The notes beneath the pieces were generated by a model. It saw only the letters and a program-made list of their open reading frames with translations, searched no databases and was not told the origin of the DNA. A stretch of 64,000 bases of DNA from Sisyra terminalis (taxonomy: Eukaryota > Arthropoda > Insecta > Neuroptera > Sisyridae), in the NCBI GenBank assembly GCA_958496175.1, contig OY292275.1, positions 18,290,001 to 18,354,000 on the forward strand, given 5' to 3'. The translations under genes were made by a program, and so were the position numbers. Below are positions 40,001-50,487 of this stretch, one piece after another (positions within the stretch are counted from its first letter, which is position 1; every line of letters begins with the position of its first letter).

Positions 40001-41876
40001 TAAAGCAACAATCAAATTCAACTAATATAAGGATCCAAGCATATACAACATTATAGAAGAGTTAATTATTTATTAACCTGAAAGATTTCTGATATGTTTG
40101 CTTTGAAACTATAAGAAAATATTGTTCAAAAATAAATAGTGTGCAAAGAATAATGCAAGCTTTTTGTTTTTCTTCCTAAACTATTATGTATATTCTTATC
40201 TACAAAACATAGGTCAATAAACAGTTGCACTTTGTTATGCAACCACTACGATAAGATGCCTTTTTAACAAGTTTAAGTTATAATACTATGATGGTGGCAT
40301 AAAAATGAGTATTACAAAATATTATGCTCGGAAAATATTTTAAAATTCCCACAATATAAAACAAATAAATTATACTTCAATGAAGTTTTCATTAACAGCT
40401 AAACAAATAGGAATAGAATAATTAAATATTTTCAGAAAATCTTAAAAGGAAACTTGACAAGAGTTTAATTATCAATTACTAAGTTAAAAAATATCTCGTA
40501 AAATGTGATCAAATATAAAATTTTAATAAAGAGAGATTGTGGAAGATGCAAATGATATTCGTTAATGTTCGTTCCAGATGCCTCTCACGACTGCATTTAT
40601 TAAATGTGACTAACATAGGACACGTAATGGTAATAATTGTTGGTAACATCGTCAATCCTAAGTTTTTAACCTTGGCCTTGAGCCAGTAGTATGAAAGACA
40701 ACTGAATTTTTTAGTAGACATTTGCACACAACATCGGTAATTTATTAAGTGGCCACTGAAAATATGTACATGTGTTGGTGTCTTTATTTTAAGAACGAAA
40801 GCATTAAAAAAATCATAAAAGTCTATAAAATAATGAACAATCATTTTTCTCTCAAGACAACCCACGAAAAACGAAAAAATTATAATATTTGATACTTAAT
40901 TTACGGCTTTAATCCTAATTTGTGTAAAACAGATTCATCGATTTAATCATTTCAAACGAAACTTGCAACATTGGCACATTTTATAGACGCGCCAAATCAT
41001 AATAAAACTGGATTAGTTTATTCTTTTTTGTTTGGCAACGAATCGTCATGTCAGAAGATATTTTAATCAATCTCAAAAAATTTATACATTTTAACTATGT
41101 AAAAACACCTCTCAAGCTTTAGACAACATTAAAATGTCCATTTATTATTTATTTACTAATTTGATGTTCAAGTAATGCTGCTTTCATTGCGATTTATAAA
41201 TGAAGAATATAGTATGCATTTCAATTACAAATTTCATCTCACCCATCGTAACTGTCCCTGTTTCTTTTTCTGTTTTGAGCTTTAATTTTTCAATTTTAAT
41301 AGTTTTCTTTTGTATTTATTTATTTTAATTTTTCAATTAAACACATAAATATACAAATTTTTCAACAAAAAAAAAATGGCATGAAAACATGGGCAGTACA
41401 AAAAAGGTATATTCCATGTTCCTGATAAAACTTTTGGTTTAATATTCAAATAAAAGTTGTATAAAACTGAGTTAGTCTTCAGGTTTTCGAAAAGCTAATT
41501 CAACAAATACATAACTTTGGAATGGGATTCGGTATCTTTAAGACCTAGAAAAATAGAGCAATTTTTCTTAGAAAGATCAAATTTAGTTCACTTTGTTGAG
41601 GTAAAAGGAAACGCGAGGAACTGAAAATAAAACTCAAGAAAGAAACGCGATTTATCGAAATTTTATCGAAAATTTCGATAAAAGAAGCTAAGTCCAAAAA
41701 ATAAATTCCGTTGTAATCAAAGTATCAGAATCATTTTATTCATCAAAAATTTTAAGAAAAATATTATGATTCAGCAAAACATGAGTCTATGATTTAGTTC
41801 TTAATTTGAAATGAATATAATTCAGTAGTTTTTAATCATAGAAATGTTTTCTTCAAGTAACTTTTATACAAGTCAC
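37097..41876. other. AT-rich presumed intron
   Basis: No exon or recognisable element was found. Frames at 37327-37527, 38091-38303 and the 118-codon minus frame at 40509-40865 have no family resemblance and look like chance. Confidence 0.5.
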
Positions 41877-42010
41877 TGCCCGCCAATGCCACATCTTCTG
41901 TTTTGTGTTTAATTCCCGAATTTGTGGTTTTGTTAATTCATTTCTGGCATTGTTTTATTTTCTCTTTTGTGTCTAAATTTTCATTATTCACGAATTTAAT
42001 TGGACAAAAT
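41877..42010 (+). repeat. Diverged copy of the ACGTTGCC repeat family
   Basis: TTTAATTCCCGAATTTGTGG, TTGTTAATTCATTTCTGGCA and TTTTCTCTTTTGTGTCTAAA follow the same order as the interior of the foldback at 15170-15240. A reversed fragment (AATGCAACGTTACCAGATTT) lies at about 42737-42757, so the pair may bracket a once larger element into which LINE sequence was inserted. Confidence 0.45.
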
Positions 42011-42050
42011 TAAAGAATGAGTGTGCGTATAAATGCTACTTCTACTGAAA

Positions 42051-42306
42051 TTATGTTCTTCCTGATCTCTTGATGTTTTTCTTCTTCATCATTCTATGGG
42101 CCTCTCCTAAGAGTTCGTCTGCACTGCGTATTAAAAAAAAATATTGTGTTCCAGCTTTCGTTCTAGATCCAATTGGATCTTCATGTTTATTTCCTAAGTC
42201 ATATCTAGGTAGTCCAAAAGAGCTAAAACGGCTTAGAGTTATAGCTGGGTAATCAAATAGTACGTGGAAAGCAGTTTCTTTTCCCCAGCCGCATTTTCTA
42301 CATGTA
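42051..42306 (-). pseudogene. LINE (non-LTR retrotransposon) ORF2 C-terminal fragment
   Basis: Reading minus from 42306, the frame is open for 84 codons to TAA at 42051-42053. It begins CRKCGWGKETAFHVLFDYPA and runs through RFSSFGLPRYDL to a Lys-rich end. A Cys-x2-Cys...His motif followed by a hydrophobic xCPA-like segment is the usual C-terminal zinc-finger-like region of I/R1/Jockey-type ORF2 proteins (CRxC...ETxxHLLxxCPA). The last Cys is Tyr here. Upstream minus sequence to about 42420 reads LPDNRWIRKERYLN and further residues before stops. Reverse transcriptase proper is missing, so it is a 5'-truncated, decayed copy. Confidence 0.5.
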
Positions 42307-42675
42307 TTTGACTTAATATTTACCCCTATAGTTTGGAGATGCTATCTCAAATTGCAGTGTTATATTAATAGGCCTATCATTCAGATATCTTTCTTTCCTA
42401 ATCCATCGATTATCAGGCAAAAAACTAATAGATGTAGGTACATTGTACATATACTTTAAGGAAATTTATAAAAGTCTCACATGATTAAGTAAAAGTTTCA
42501 GATGAAATTTAGTTAAAAATTAAGTTAAAACGCTTTAGTTTGCCGCACAGTCCGAAGATATATTATTAGTTTATTAAAATAAAAATGTCACAATGGTCAA
42601 GACTCTAGCTCAAGGATGATCAGCCCAATGATATTGCCGGTTACTTTGGAAATGCATCATAACTCCGCTAGTCAC

Positions 42676-42765
42676 ATATAAAATAATAAACTACACATAT
42701 AAAATAATAAAACAAGAAAAAAACGCAGTAGAAAATGCAACGTTACCAGATTTGACTGTTTTAAA
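42676..42765. repeat. Short tandem duplication and repeat-family fragment
   Basis: CACATATAAAATAATAAA occurs twice in close succession at about 42673-42711, followed by AATGCAACGTTACCAGATTT, which is the reverse orientation of the foldback-associated repeat. Confidence 0.5.
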
Positions 42766-45700
42766 AGAAACTTGAGCCATATATTTTGTTAAAGTTTTAT
42801 GAATTTTGGGCCGGAAAAATGGATAATGGCCTCATGGATATGGGCCTGGTCTAGATTGATCAATATCACCATCTATTTATTGACACTTATTTACCTCAAA
42901 AATCATTGTGTCGTTTCATCTTAAGGACAAAAAATAATTTAAAGCTATTTAAAAGAAACTAATTAAAATGAAAAGAATGTGAATTAAATAAACGTTAAAT
43001 TTAACATAATTTAGTGTTTTACTATAATACAAAAACCGTCAAATCATTGTGTCATAAAATAGTTTTAATGATACAAATATCATGAATCATTTTTTAAAAT
43101 AAGTACCCATTTCACACTTCTATGAAAAATTGTATTAGGGAAAGGTATAAGAAAAATAAAAAATTAAAATTAAAGTGTTACAGTTGCCTTGAATAATTTG
43201 AAGCTGAAAGAATGGATGAAATATCTAAACTATCTAAAACTCCGAATTAAATAAGATTTATTACGAGAATATTGTTTTAACAAAAATCTTTTAGAATTCA
43301 TCAGAATTCTGCATAAGTTATTTTTCAAGTAGTTATCTTCTACTATATTAACTTGTATCTTATTAACTAAAAGATTTATTTGTAGTTTTGAAAATGTAAG
43401 TATTAGTAAGGAATAATTCAAAAATACAAAATTAATAAATTGAAATATTAACATCACAACTTGATGAACAATTAATGAATGAATAATATATTTTCTTTCG
43501 CAAACCATCAAAATTGTATTACAGACCACCAATCGAGAAACTTTGCCCTAGTACACATGTTTTACCGAGTACATAAAGTAAGGTCTGTTTAAGACTTGAT
43601 AATTCAAGTTTGGTTTACACTTTCTCCAAATTTAACGACTTAATAATAAGGCTGAGTCAATAATAAATAATTGATTATAAAAATTTGCCATTTTTATTGT
43701 GCCTTTTATTTAATTGAAAATTGTATGTGCCGATTAATTTCCCCGTAGTATATCACATTAAAAAATAAGTCATAGATAAATAATAAATGCAATGAATACA
43801 GAAAATATTTGAGATAAGTACATAGTCATAGGTATTTTAAGTTGAGACCATAGCTTTCGCTTGTTAGAAATTCGCTATTGTACTGTCAACTATGGTGAAT
43901 TTTGTATGAAAAAATAAAAAGAAATTGAATTCTATTCAATCATATGTCGAATAAATCATTCACGATCAACTACCAATTTTTAATGATTTTATATAACGTT
44001 TTTCGCTGATTTTTGCTACAATTAAGAAACGCATTTTATTTTCGCAAGTAGAAAGATATGAATTTAATTGTTGTTTTTTATATGTGAACAAGATTTGAAA
44101 TTTCCGTTTGAATAGGTTTGATAGAAAAAAATCGAAGAAAAGCTAGGTCATTAGATGAAAAAATAAAAAGAGAAACAGATATATGTGTATGAAAAAAGTA
44201 GTTTAAATATTGAGTAATCGCTAACTATTCACACACATTAAATACATATGCGAACGCTAATTGAAGTACTCAACGGTGTTGTCAATACCCAGTTTTGAAG
44301 ATTTGAGGAAACGGAAAGTTGAGCACCGCCTTCCGCATTTCGTAAGAATTTTTTGAACAGAAATTTCACTTAAAATATTCACACCCATAAATAGCGATAC
44401 CTCAACATTCATCACATCGCTATACTGCCCCTTCTTAAAAAGAAAGTTAACATTTGAAGATTGCTACATATTGAAGCGTGCAATAAAATTTATTTGTATA
44501 AATATGTATGTATGAATGCCTATATTCAGATGTTACGAAGAAAATTAGCCTCACGAACGCACATCTGTACATAGTTAGACAATGATTGACTATTTTCGTT
44601 TCATTTTTTTTACTAACTATAAGAATATTAATTTCTACTGCAATAATGTAAACTATAAGTCTTATTGCTATCATCTGAATAAATTAAAATTCATTAAGCA
44701 AACGCTTTTCGTGCTGCAGCTGTAAATTATAATGAACCGCAACAAGAGGATAGAAAGAATTCTAAGGTATTCCAGCTATTTTAGTTTAGGAAGAGCTTCT
44801 TCATCTATTTATATTTATTCTACTACGTTGGTTGTTTAATGTCATTCGCATTGTATTGACGTTAAACCGACGCCGACATCTTCAATTGAAAACAACTTCA
44901 TCAGGTATGTTTCTGAATGATGTCAAAGCTTTATCACCTTTTGAAAATATATTCATAAGAAATCAATATTCATTAATAAACATGTATTTCCTCTCCTTCA
45001 TGAGTTGTACAATCTGTACAGTTTCCTTAATTTCTCTGAAATATCTCTATAACGCAATATAATATTATAAATACACTACAGCTCTTAATATTCGAAATGC
45101 TTATTTACTTCAAATAAGCTTTAAATTTTCAAGAAATATCCTTTTCAATTTCGAGTTACTTTAAAATTTGTTTACAGTACGTCTTAGTTTTAATACAGTT
45201 GAATACTTATTTTTAGCAGCGTTTGATAGACATCCTTAACTACAAAATTGTAGAACTATTTTTTCTCATAACAATTGTTTATATTTATTAATTTATTATT
45301 TTTTAATTTTTTATATTTATTAGTAATTAGTTATCGAAAAATGTGACAATATCTCATGAAACAAATCTAAAGTTATCATAAGATTAAAACCTATTATAAG
45401 TTCAAATTATTGATTGAAGGGTTTATAGCTTTTCTTGACCAAAAAACACGTCGTTATCTCTGATAGATTCCAACAAAAAACTTCTATTTTTGTTCAAACT
45501 TTGTTATCTCACAGTAAGTATTAGAAAAAAATCGGTCGCTAGCATATTTTCAAATCATGTTTTTGGCATAAAATTAGCGGAATTCGCTTGTAACCTTACG
45601 ATACATGTATTTTTTATACTCTAATATCTCTAAAAGTTTTATAAAGCAAACTTTACGAGGAACCAAACTGTTCCATCAAAAACTAAAGTAACCTAAATGA

Positions 45701-46189
45701 AAGCTTTAGGAACAAAAGTAGCTAAGTTTCAAAAAGTTCCAGAAACTTAAACTCTTAATTCTTTTAAACAAAAATTTAGACACTAAAGTTTGTTTGCAAT
45801 GATATTTTTTTCAACTAATAATTATTATTTTATTTTGTTATAATTGAAAGTATAAGCAATGTTTAATATTATTTTCATAATCAATACCAGTATGTATTTG
45901 TATTATACTTAAACAACTGTGCCTGATGTACTGGTTTTTTCTGAGCAAGAGTTTTTTCTAAATACTTAATGAAAAGAAAAATCATTCAAAAAACTTTAAG
46001 CATGCATTAATAACAAGCATAACAAGCAGCTGGTAATAAGAGTTTATAAATTAGTTTAATATTTAAGCCTTATTCTAAGTGCTAAAATACAAGAAAACTA
46101 AAATTATTACTGGTGTTTTATTATTTTTTACGTAAAGAAGGATTTCGTTTTTAACATTGATAAATATTTTATTTATTACTTCCGAGTCA
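42766..46189. other. AT-rich presumed intron
   Basis: No exon is supported. The 100-codon minus frame at 43230-43532 and the 76-codon plus frame at 44832-45062 look like chance, although the latter overlaps a CTGATGA motif discussed in the findings. Confidence 0.5.
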
Positions 46190-46320
46190 CAATTAATAAA
46201 TTAATTAATAAAAATATATGTCATATGACTCAAATTCTTTTTTGCTTACGACGCGTTTCAACCGTCTTCGGCTATCATTATCAGGTAATGATTATTATGT
46301 CAGTTGTAACAAAGTTAAAT
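46190..46320 (-). repeat. Terminal repeat of a Penelope-like element, copy A
   Basis: This stretch repeats, with changes, at 46510-46640 and 49540-49680: TTAATAAA..., ATATGTC...ACTCAA..., TTACGACGCGTTTCA, ATTATCAGGTAA, ATTAT.TCAGTTGT. In the other two copies it lies just downstream of the GIY-YIG frame on the minus strand, so it is the 3' untranslated or pseudo-LTR part of the element. Confidence 0.6.
46246..46288 (-). ncRNA. Hammerhead-like ribozyme motif, copy A
   Basis: On the minus strand the 43-nt block reads TTAC, CTGATAA, an 18-nt hairpin region, GAAA, CGCGTC, GTAA. TTAC and GTAA can form stem I. The layout equals a type I hammerhead with a very short stem III, a motif known from Penelope-like elements. 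The consensus core CUGAUGA carries A instead of the catalytic G8. The stem II region is imperfect in this copy. Confidence 0.45.
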
Positions 46321-46324
46321 CCAA

Positions 46325-46407
46325 TCGAAAATATGGACCCAAAATAAAATAGCTCTTACTTCAGGTTTTATATCAAATTTATAGCTATTAATATGGCCAG
46401 GGACTGT
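46325..46407 (-). mobile_element. Tc1-like terminal fragment
   Basis: Reverse complemented, this begins ACAGTCCCTGGCCATATTAA and continues to AGAGCTATTTTATTTTGGGT and CCATATTTTCGA. It matches the left end of the Tc1-like element at 16008-16095. Only about 85 bases remain, lying between two Penelope-like terminal-repeat copies. Confidence 0.65.
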
Positions 46408-46509
46408 ACGTTGTTACTATCGTAATTTTTAGTATATTTTGTATAATTTGCGTGATGTATATTAAATGTTTTGAGCTTTTTTCAGTATCTTAATTATTTG
46501 ATCCACCTA

Positions 46510-47435
46510 CTATGATTTAAATTAATGAATAATAATATATGTCCTTTGACTCAATTTCTTCTTTATTACGACGCGTTTCAACAATTTTTGGTTGTTATTA
46601 TCAGGTAACGATTATTTTATCAGTTGTCAACAAATTTCATATAGGTTGTTAGTTTTAAATAATTTCTCGTTAAGAATGTTATTTGGATCTAGTTTGTGGA
46701 CTTTGTATATTTCATATTCTTCTAGAGTATTCATATGTAATCCTTTCTTGCAAATATGTAGAGGCTTACAATTTGTTTCGAAATTTAAGCATTGATGATT
46801 TTCGTCATAAAGATGTTTCGTAAAATAAGAAGTTGTTGTTGAAATAGGTTTCCTGGGTGTATACTCCTGATATCTTGTTCCGAAAGATCTACCAGTTTGA
46901 CCAATGTAGAATTTTTCACAGGAACCACATTTAGTTTGATATATTCCGGTTTTATTTTTCATTGTAATTTCGTTGTTCCCCAATGGTTTAAGAATTTTCA
47001 TGATATTGTTTGTTGAAAATGCGATATTGTTGTTAATTTTCTTTAGGAAGTTGGCGATTGTTAAACTAAATATATTATTGAAGTTTGATTTTATATATTT
47101 ATTTTATTTTTTTTTGGTGGAGTTGGAAGAATAGATTTTTTAGTAAATTTCGATATTATTTTGTCTACGATTTAGCTGGTGTATCCGTTAGTAATGGCTA
47201 TATGTTTAATTATCTTAAATTTTTCTTCACGAGCTTTGGTGCTAAGAGGGAACTTGATCGCTCTGTATACGAGACTGTTGTATGCTGCCATTTTTTGGTT
47301 TCTTGCGTGAAATGATGTATTATGGATGGTTGTTTTCGTTGTTAATTTATAATTGACTTGTTTTATTATGTTATAGAATAGAATAGTAAGATACAATTTA
47401 AAATAAAAATAATTAAGTAAAGTAACTAATTTCAA
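46510..47435 (-). pseudogene. Penelope-like retroelement: RT tail and GIY-YIG endonuclease
   Basis: The minus strand from 47330 down reads TSFHARNQKMAAYNSL then VYRAIKFPLSTKAREEKF and IIKHIAITNGY, the typical segment after the reverse transcriptase core of Penelope-like elements. A stop at 47172-47174 and a frame change near 47100 follow. A further frame, open to 46627, contains NNIAFSTNNIMKIL then TGIYQTKCGSCEKFYIGQTG, a GIY-YIG endonuclease core with the GIY and YIG strands ten residues apart, then RSFGTRYQEY and NHQCLNFE. GIY-YIG nicks target DNA for target-primed reverse transcription. The reverse transcriptase palm is missing and the frame is broken, so the copy is dead. The 3' flank carries the hammerhead-like motif. 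Confidence 0.8.
46566..46608 (-). ncRNA. Hammerhead-like ribozyme motif, copy B
   Basis: The same 43-nt arrangement as copy A is present, again with CTGATAA. Stem II is perfect here: AACAA pairs with TTGTT around CCAAAAA, just before GAAA. TTAC/GTAA forms stem I and ACGCGT gives a two-base-pair stem III before the expected cleavage base C. Confidence 0.5.
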
Positions 47436-47669
47436 CTATGAGTAATAAAACTTTGAGCACAATGGGTACGTAAAAGTAATAGGAAAATGATTTATAATTT
47501 AAAGTTTTTCATTTACGCTTGTTGGAAAATGCAAATGACTGTCGTTTACACTAATTGCCGCTGAGATGGTTGAATTTTTATGTTCTGTGACATGGCGTTT
47601 TAAAAATGCACAAAAAGTGAATACAAAACACACATAATAAATAATTATTGATGGTTAATAGTCAAGGAC

Positions 47670-47870
47670 GCAGCTGAAGTTTAAGAATAAAAAAGAAAAG
47701 AAGTTAATTCTGAGACGATCGCATCAACAAGGCCGGTGAGTTTCTTCTGGCGCACTCGATAATAATAATACACATGGGCGAGCGACGTTTTCGTGATGTT
47801 TAGGCCACTTGCGGACACCACACCATCGTGACCATATTGACGATCGCAAGACCGCATCCAGGCAAACTTT
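47670..47870. other. GC-richer island of unknown nature
   Basis: About 200 bases between the Penelope-like and Jockey-like fragments are GC-richer, with many CpG dinucleotides (GGGCGAGCGACGTTTTCGTG). They contain a strong plus-strand donor-like site, AAGGCCG then GTGAGT, near 47735. No frame is convincingly coding. It could be an untranslated first exon, a promoter, or part of an unrecognised element. Confidence 0.25.
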
Positions 47871-48253
47871 GTTTATATTTATAACTCACTAAACCACTTC
47901 ACAATAATGTCGTAGGCTTTATACATTTTCATACCTACGCGACAAATTGATGGATACGACGAAATGAAAACTATGCAAATAAACGTCATCGTTTTACGAT
48001 TGACTTAATACGCGCATGTGATTAAAAAACTAAGCTCGTCACTAGCAAAAGCTCATTCTATGTTGACACTGTCGTCGTCAAATTACTTTCTTTTCATTAT
48101 GGTTGTCGGTCTTTCACAAATTTTCATGTTTTTTTTTCAATCATAATCACATTTTTTAATACATACGTGGTAAAAATTTGATTTATACGCATTGCATTGT
48201 GTTGACAAAGCTGTCCAATTTCTTTTTCTCTTCCATGTTACATTTCTAACCAG

Positions 48254-48745
48254 GTGCCGCAGGCGACAGAAGTCAAGTATCTCGGAATGCACTTGGACAG
48301 AAGACTAACGTGGCGGAGAGATATAGCTGCCAAAAGAGACCAGCTTAAAGCCAAATGCCGTCAACTGCAGTGGCTGATTGGTTGGAGGTCGCAATTGTTC
48401 CTGGACAATAAACTACTGATATACAAAGTAATTCTGAAGCCAGTCTGGACCTACGGCATCGAACTGTGGGGAGCAACTAGCAACTCCAATGAGGAAATCA
48501 TCCAGCGCTTTCAGTCTAAGACACTCAGGCTCATTACAAACGCCTCATGGTATATCACTAACCACGACATACAAAAAGACTTGAAGGTGGCCACCGTGAG
48601 AGAAAAGATCGCCAGATTAAGCCAAAAATATCAAAACAGACTGGAAGACCATGCTAATCATCTGGCGATTAGCCTACTTGACAACAGCGGAGAGAACAAC
48701 AGACTGAAACGCTACACGTTTCTGGAATTGCCTCACAGGGAGTAA
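48254..48745 (+). pseudogene. Jockey-like LINE, C-terminal ORF2 fragment
   Basis: An open frame of 163 codons reads EVKYLGMHLDRRLTWRRDI, AKRDQLKAKCRQLQWLIG, LLIYKVILKPVWTYGIELWG and RFQSKTLRLITNASWY. These are the conserved segments after the reverse transcriptase palm in Jockey-clade LINEs (KYLGxxLDxxLTW; YxxxLKPxWTYGxxLWG; QRFQSKxLRxIxxAPWY). The apparent first codon is GTG and no start is expected: the element is 5'-truncated, as usual for LINEs. GC content and codon use are far above the surroundings, suggesting a fairly recent insertion. The frame ends at TAG/TAA near 48743, and a short 3' tail to about 48860 includes AATAAA-like signals. Endonuclease and RT catalytic parts are absent. 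Confidence 0.85.
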
Positions 48746-48860
48746 GTTCAAGGAGCTAATTTGACTCAATATAGATTCAATATAGAGCGCGGACGTAGAT
48801 CAGATTTGCTCATTGTCCAGGGACAGATTGCAAATACACAAAAACGGGGAAAATAAAGGA

Positions 48861-49539
48861 TAGAAGTTAAACAATAAAACGAATTTTCAAAACGACTCTT
48901 AAAGTCATTGAAAAGTTTGAGGCTTAAATTCCATATAGGTACTGTTTCGACTTTAAAAAGTCTTTAGTTAATTGAACCGTTTATTTTGAAAGTAAATTAA
49001 GTCCATTTCAAGAACAATCCCTATAGTGTTATCATTTTTAACCATAGGAACATTAAATACTAAGGAGGAAGAAATAATTGGCGTTTTTGTTAACAACTAA
49101 AATGAAATTAGTAATTTGTCAAAACTTAACAGTTAAATAATTAACATACTTTGTTCTAGTTACAAGACGAATCACCATATAGACCGTCCTTGAAATGGAG
49201 TTACGCCACTTTCAAAATAAACGAGTCAATTATCAAGAACTATATATTTTTTTGTACAAGAAACTGTCAAGCAAGAGAGCTTTTGAAAACTTTCCAATGA
49301 CTGTAACAGTCACTGAAGAAATAAGTTTTTTGAGTTGTGTAGTTTTTCCAGAAAAGCGATATGAATTGTTAAAAATCGCAAACCCCTTGTTTTTTGGTCT
49401 TTACAACATTATGAACTTGATTCATGTTTTAGTAAGGAAGCAAGAAATACATATTCAAGTGGTAAGAAATACAAAAGAAAAATTCACCTTCAAAAATTCA
49501 AAAAAAACATAACATAACATTGATAAGAATTTTATTTCT
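48861..49539. other. AT-rich DNA between transposon fragments
   Basis: The plus frame of 105 codons at 49195-49512 has no recognisable motif. I cannot exclude a small gene or an old transposon piece, but nothing supports either. Confidence 0.4.
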
Positions 49540-49965
49540 TTCTAAGTCACAATTAATAAATTAATGAGGAATAACATATGTCCTATAAATCAATTTCTTT
49601 ATTACGATGCATTTCAACAGTTTTTGGCTGTCATTATCAGGTAATGATTATTTTATCAGTTGTAAAAAAATTTCATACAGGTTGTTTGTTTTATATAATT
49701 TGTCGTTAAGGATGTTATTTGGATTTAGTTTGTGAGCTTTGTATATTTCATATTCTTCTAGGGTGTTCATATGTGATCCTTTCTTGCAAATATGTAGTGG
49801 CTTAAATTTTGTTTCGAAATTTAAGCATGATGATTTTCGTCATAAAGGTGTTTCGTAAAATAAGAAGTTGTTGTTGAAATAGGTTTCTTGGGTGTATGTT
49901 CCTTATATCTTAATCTGAAAGATTACCAGTTTGACCAATGTAGAATTTTTCACAACCAAATTACA
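49540..49965 (-). pseudogene. Penelope-like element, 3' end, copy C
   Basis: The minus strand repeats the 3' half of the GIY-YIG region of the copy at 46627-46960: LHICKKGSHMNTLEEYEIYK, a NPNNILNDKLY-like stretch and the downstream terminal repeat. Small deletions (for example around 49826 and 49917) destroy the frame. It stops near 49965, where a LINE fragment and an oppositely oriented Penelope-like piece follow. Confidence 0.7.
49602..49644 (-). ncRNA. Hammerhead-like ribozyme motif, copy C
   Basis: The same 43-nt layout as copies A and B. Stem II is GACAG paired with CTGTT around CCAAAAA. The innermost A-U pair of copy B is G-C here. The short stem III is ATGCAT instead of ACGCGT, again self-complementary. 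The core again reads CTGATAA. The flanking TTAC/GTAA stem I is unchanged. Confidence 0.5.
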
Positions 49966-50019
49966 GCGAAAAATAAAACCGGAATATATACAATTACTAA
50001 ATTATATAAAATTTAATCC

Positions 50020-50150
50020 TCAGATTTTTCGGATATATCGCGCGCCCAGAAGACCATGGAAAAGCTAATGGTACAAGGACGACCTGAAGGGAAAAGAAAA
50101 CGAGGGCGATCACCAACCCGTTGGACGGAAGTGGTGGAAAAGCTCGTTGA
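50020..50150 (+). pseudogene. LINE ORF2 tail fragment
   Basis: The plus strand reads EKLMVQGRPEGKRKRGRSPT then RWTEVVEKLV. The pattern ExxxVxGxxEGKRxRGRxxxRWxD is the common C-terminal end of reverse transcriptase proteins from insect LINEs. Only about 40 codons are left, wedged between two Penelope-like fragments in opposite orientation. The 81-codon frame that starts at 50056 continues out of the LINE into Penelope-like sequence and is a chance fusion. Confidence 0.65.
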
Positions 50151-50174
50151 TTCGAGTTTCGAGTTGGTACTGAA

Positions 50175-50475
50175 AAATTCTACATTCGTCAAACTCGTAA
50201 ATCTTTCGGGACAAGATATAAGAAACATACACCCAGGAAACCAAGTTCAACAACTTCTAATTTTACAAAACATCTTTATAACGAAAATCATCAATACTTA
50301 AATTACGAATTAAATTTTAAGCCACTACATATTTGCAAGAAAGGATCACATATGAACACCCTAGAAGAATATGAAATATACAATTATATGAAATATATTT
50401 GAACAAACTACATAGACCCAAATAACATCCTTAACGACAAATTATATAAAACAAACAACATATATGATTTTTTTT
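50175..50475 (+). pseudogene. Penelope-like element, 3' end, copy D (inverted relative to copy C)
   Basis: The plus strand contains ATCTTTCGGGACAAGATATA, ACACCCAGGAAACC, TCACATATGAACACCCTAGA and AACATCCTTAACGACAAATT. This is the same GIY-YIG downstream region as copy C, in the opposite direction. Together C and D form an inverted pair about 200 bases apart. The piece breaks off near 50475, before the hammerhead-like part. Confidence 0.7.
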
Positions 50476-50487
50476 TAATTATAATTA

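Noticed and set aside
40509..40865. 118-codon minus-strand frame
   Set aside because: No family resemblance; composition and context look like a chance frame in AT-rich DNA.
50056..50301. 81-codon plus-strand frame as a gene
   Set aside because: It runs from a LINE tail into an inverted Penelope-like fragment and is a chance fusion of two transposon relics.
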